From Pirellula sp. (GTDB lineage Bacteria; Planctomycetota; Planctomycetia; Pirellulales; Pirellulaceae), in the NCBI GenBank assembly GCA_021300155.1, contig JAJTID010000033.1, positions 1-64,000 on the forward strand: a stretch of DNA of 64,000 nt. The letters are read 5' to 3'. The translations under genes were made by a program, and so were the position numbers. This document shows, piece after piece, positions 61,926 through 64,000 of the stretch. The notes beneath the pieces are model-generated. The model had not been told where the DNA came from. It saw only the letters and a program-made list of their open reading frames with translations, and did no database searches. Every line of letters starts with the position of its first letter. The stretch's first letter is position 1.

Positions 61926-62870
61926 ATGAACCGTAAACGCTTTCGCTGGTTGGTCATTCTTGGCTTCGGTTTCACATCCCTTTTGCTGGCGACCGCGTAC
62001 TTGCAGTTCTACATAGCGAGACCCATCGGATCCGGGCCGGCCGGGCCGAAGGTCTCTCGCGATCCCTTTGAAAAAACATGGACAGAACAGCCCGTACTCC
62101 TCCTTGGTATCGGTGATAGTGTCACCGCAGGATTGGGAGCCAAAAATACGAGCCATAGCTACTTTCAACGATTGATTTCAAATCCAATAGATGAATCTGA
62201 AGACATGAAGGGCGTTTGCCTTTCGCGTGTTTTGCCGAATCTTCAAACGCGCAATCTTGCAATCTCGGGTTCCACCTCGATTGCTCATGCAGAAATTGTT
62301 GACGAGAAATTGGAAACACAACCTGCCGATGTTTATGGCATCGTCGTAATGACCACCGGCGGAAACGATTTGATCCACAGTTACGGTCGATCGCCTGCTC
62401 GCGAGGGTGCTATGTTCCTGGCCACGAGGGAGCAAGCGAAGCCTTGGATTGAGAACTTTGAAAAGCGACTAAACACGATGCTCGATACGATTACCGCCAA
62501 GTTTCCGGGTGGCTGCGAGATCCATCTGGCCGATATCTACGACCCAACAGACGGTGTGGGGGATGGAGCAAGTATCATGTTGCCGGCATGGCCAGATGGC
62601 TTAGCAATTCATGCTGAATACAATCAGACGATCTATCGATGTGTCGACGCACGCGATCATGTGCGTGTGGTTCCATTGCACAAAACCTTTCTAGGACACG
62701 GTGGGCATTGTCGCCAGTTTTGGCAACCCTTCTATGACTCGAGAGACCCTTATTATTGGTTCTACGAAAATGTAGAAGACCCCAACGATCGCGGATACGA
62801 TGCAATTCGACGACTCTTCATGAATTCCATCATCACGCACTCGAAACTTCTGCCGTCTCGTGGCCGCTAA
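61926..62870 (+). CDS. SGNH/GDSL-family hydrolase, membrane-anchored
   Basis: About 314 aa from the ATG at 61926; an upstream in-frame TTG at 61887 lacks support. One N-terminal helix (about 8-30) anchors or exports it. The block I motif GIGDSVTAGLG carries the nucleophile Ser65, and TTGGND (near 143-148) gives the block III Gly-Asn oxyanion residues. A catalytic His is likely in the C-terminal HGGHCRQFW region, although the usual DxxH spacing is not clear. Esterase or lipase activity on an envelope substrate, perhaps deacetylation of a polysaccharide, is plausible. The gene converges with the Gfo/Idh/MocA gene, 16 bp between their ends. Confidence 0.87.
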   Translation: MNRKRFRWLVILGFGFTSLLLATAYLQFYIARPIGSGPAGPKVSRDPFEKTWTEQPVLLLGIGDSVTAGLGAKNTSHSYFQRLISNPIDESEDMKGVCLSRVLPNLQTRNLAISGSTSIAHAEIVDEKLETQPADVYGIVVMTTGGNDLIHSYGRSPAREGAMFLATREQAKPWIENFEKRLNTMLDTITAKFPGGCEIHLADIYDPTDGVGDGASIMLPAWPDGLAIHAEYNQTIYRCVDARDHVRVVPLHKTFLGHGGHCRQFWQPFYDSRDPYYWFYENVEDPNDRGYDAIRRLFMNSIITHSKLLPSRGR

Positions 62871-62886
62871 CACCTTACCGGAGAAC

Positions 62887-63999
62887 TCACGACAAACCGG
62901 GCACTTCGAAGCCGGCGCGGTAACTTCTCTTGAGAAGCTTGTTCGCTTCGGGCATGTTTGTGATTTGCAAACGCTTGGCGTCGAAATCCAATTGCTGACC
63001 TGGATAACGGTTCGCGACAACACCCAGTAAAAGGGCTTCGGTCAGCGGGCCTGCATAACTAAAGCTCGCGCTGGTGGATCCATTACCCATACAAGAATCC
63101 ACCCATTCGTGATAGTGATTCTTGTCTTCCAGTTTGGGGCGAACATAGTCGCTGAATTTCTCTTCAGGAAAGAGTATCGCCTCGCCGACATGGGGCAGCA
63201 ACAAAACGCCCTCTTGTCCGACGAAAAGGGATCCTTGACCAGGCAGCTTGAATCCCTGTGGCAATTTCAAACTATCGACGGAGGGGGGAGCGAAACTGCC
63301 ATCGTACCATATCCATTGCAGCGTCTCAGTCGTGTATCGAGTCGCTGGAAACTGATACTCGACTGTATTCTTTTCTGGATGGCCAATTCCGGTTACAGGT
63401 CGACACGTGGTCTTCACCCAATTCGGGGCCGTCAACTCTAACGCTGCGTAGGGTGTATCGAAGATATGCACTCCCATATCCCCCAATGTTCCTGTACCAA
63501 AGTCAATCAGTTTCCTCCAATTTCCTGGATGATAGATATCCTTTGAATACTCACGGGATTGCGTTACGCCCAACCACAAATCCCACTTCAACGTATCTGG
63601 CACTTTCGCAGGGGCCAGCGGACCACCGTCGTATCCCCAGTTCTTGTTCGACCACGCGTGTACTTGGCTCACTTTGCCAATAACACCGCTTTGAATCATT
63701 TGAACGGCGCGTCGATACTGAACCGACGAATGGACTTGAATCCCCATTTGTGTCACCAACTTTTTGCTTTCCGCGACAGCCCGCAGTTGACGTGCTTCGA
63801 ACACTTCGTGCGTCAAGGGTTTCTGGCAATACACCGGCTTGTTGAGATTCATTGCCGTCATGGCGGCCGGTGCATGCGTGTGATCGGGTGTGGATACTAC
63901 GACAGCATCAATCGAACTGCCATACGTGGCGAGCATCTCTCGATAATCCGAAAACAATTTGGCGTTAGGATGCTTTTCTTGAGCTTTCGCCAATCGAGA
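62887..63999 (-). CDS. Gfo/Idh/MocA family oxidoreductase (5' partial)
   Basis: The frame is open to the right window edge (SRLAKAQEKHPNAKLF), so the N-terminal Rossmann start, including the glycine-rich loop and any export signal, lies outside. Visible parts include DAVVVSTPDHTHAPAAMTAM, the Lys motif KPVYCQKPLTHE, and the C-terminal alpha/beta domain (HAWSNKNWGYDGGP, GTLGDMGVHIFDTPYAALEL) with the conserved His. NAD-dependent sugar-derivative oxidation is the family role. Homologous to but clearly distinct from the protein at 36567: it lacks that protein's segments around GRGIAYKIRRNHGK. The ending PGLS is short. A TTG at 63993 is not a credible start. Confidence 0.92.
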   Translation of the reverse strand, partial: SRLAKAQEKHPNAKLFSDYREMLATYGSSIDAVVVSTPDHTHAPAAMTAMNLNKPVYCQKPLTHEVFEARQLRAVAESKKLVTQMGIQVHSSVQYRRAVQMIQSGVIGKVSQVHAWSNKNWGYDGGPLAPAKVPDTLKWDLWLGVTQSREYSKDIYHPGNWRKLIDFGTGTLGDMGVHIFDTPYAALELTAPNWVKTTCRPVTGIGHPEKNTVEYQFPATRYTTETLQWIWYDGSFAPPSVDSLKLPQGFKLPGQGSLFVGQEGVLLLPHVGEAILFPEEKFSDYVRPKLEDKNHYHEWVDSCMGNGSTSASFSYAGPLTEALLLGVVANRYPGQQLDFDAKRLQITNMPEANKLLKRSYRAGFEVPGLS

Positions 64000-64000
64000 A

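Noticed and set aside
1-64000. tRNA, rRNA, tmRNA, RNase P RNA, CRISPR arrays, insertion sequences and prophage
   Set aside because: Looked for T-loop, RNase P and repeat-array signatures, transposases and integrases by eye; none was found. A tRNAscan-SE and Infernal run would be needed for certainty.

Overview
The window looks like a chromosomal segment of a planctomycete, probably close to the Pirellulaceae. The signs are two c-type cytochrome/PSD proteins (DUF1592 and DUF1549/DUF1553 types), two DUF1501 proteins, a DUF1800 protein, a DUF1559 pseudopilin, secreted Gfo/Idh/MocA oxidoreductases with Tat leaders, PQQ-type propellers, prenyltransferase-repeat proteins and very large envelope proteins. 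Base composition is near 50 % GC. No rRNA, tRNA, CRISPR array, insertion sequence or phage gene was recognised, so this reads as vertically inherited core plus lineage-specific chromosome.

Layout. 2-6100: an M14/S9B peptidase fusion (its 5' end lies outside the window), a secreted cyclophilin, a creatininase-like hydrolase and a DUF1559 pseudopilin. 6512-10037: a polytopic membrane protein and a DUF1592-family cytochrome. 10111-14343 (minus): translation genes read rpmI, rplT, pheS, pheT, with a terminator between rplT and pheS and a probable RNA regulatory fold between rpmI and rplT. 14599-19577 (plus): prc/ctp protease, a membrane PQQ propeller, ruvC and ruvA, the last three joined by 4-nt stop/start overlaps. 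19574-29991 (minus): two translationally coupled giant envelope proteins of about 1252 and 2220 aa. 30173-33174 (minus): rpsO and pnp, each followed by an intrinsic terminator.

33375-36532 (plus): MacB-type permease, ECF sigma factor and an unknown protein. 36567-42373 (minus): Gfo/Idh/MocA oxidoreductase, PSD1 cytochrome and DUF1501 protein. 42658-47329: a small zinc ribbon protein, YraN nuclease-like protein, FAD/Fe-S D-lactate-type dehydrogenase and SMP-30 lactonase. 47364-50109 (plus): PQQ propeller coupled to an unusual signal peptidase I. 50092-52465 (minus): a prenyltransferase-beta-like protein and a TIGR03790 lipoprotein. 52619-57155 (plus): a secreted unknown protein, DUF1800 and DUF1501. 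57730-62870 (plus): a C26 amidotransferase homologue lacking its cysteine, an iron-type solute-binding lipoprotein, a TonB-like/prenyltransferase-repeat protein and an SGNH hydrolase. 62887-end: a second Gfo/Idh/MocA gene, cut by the window edge.

The best candidates for something undescribed are three. First, the giant pair, where three copies of one envelope architecture appear to be carried on two coupled genes, with a fossil signal peptide at the fusion point of the larger one. Second, the signal peptidase I with a zinc ribbon and a large beta-rich insertion between its catalytic boxes. Third, the ECF-sigma-linked unknown protein at 35240-36532. Domain names come from reading the proteins by eye; no database search was run.
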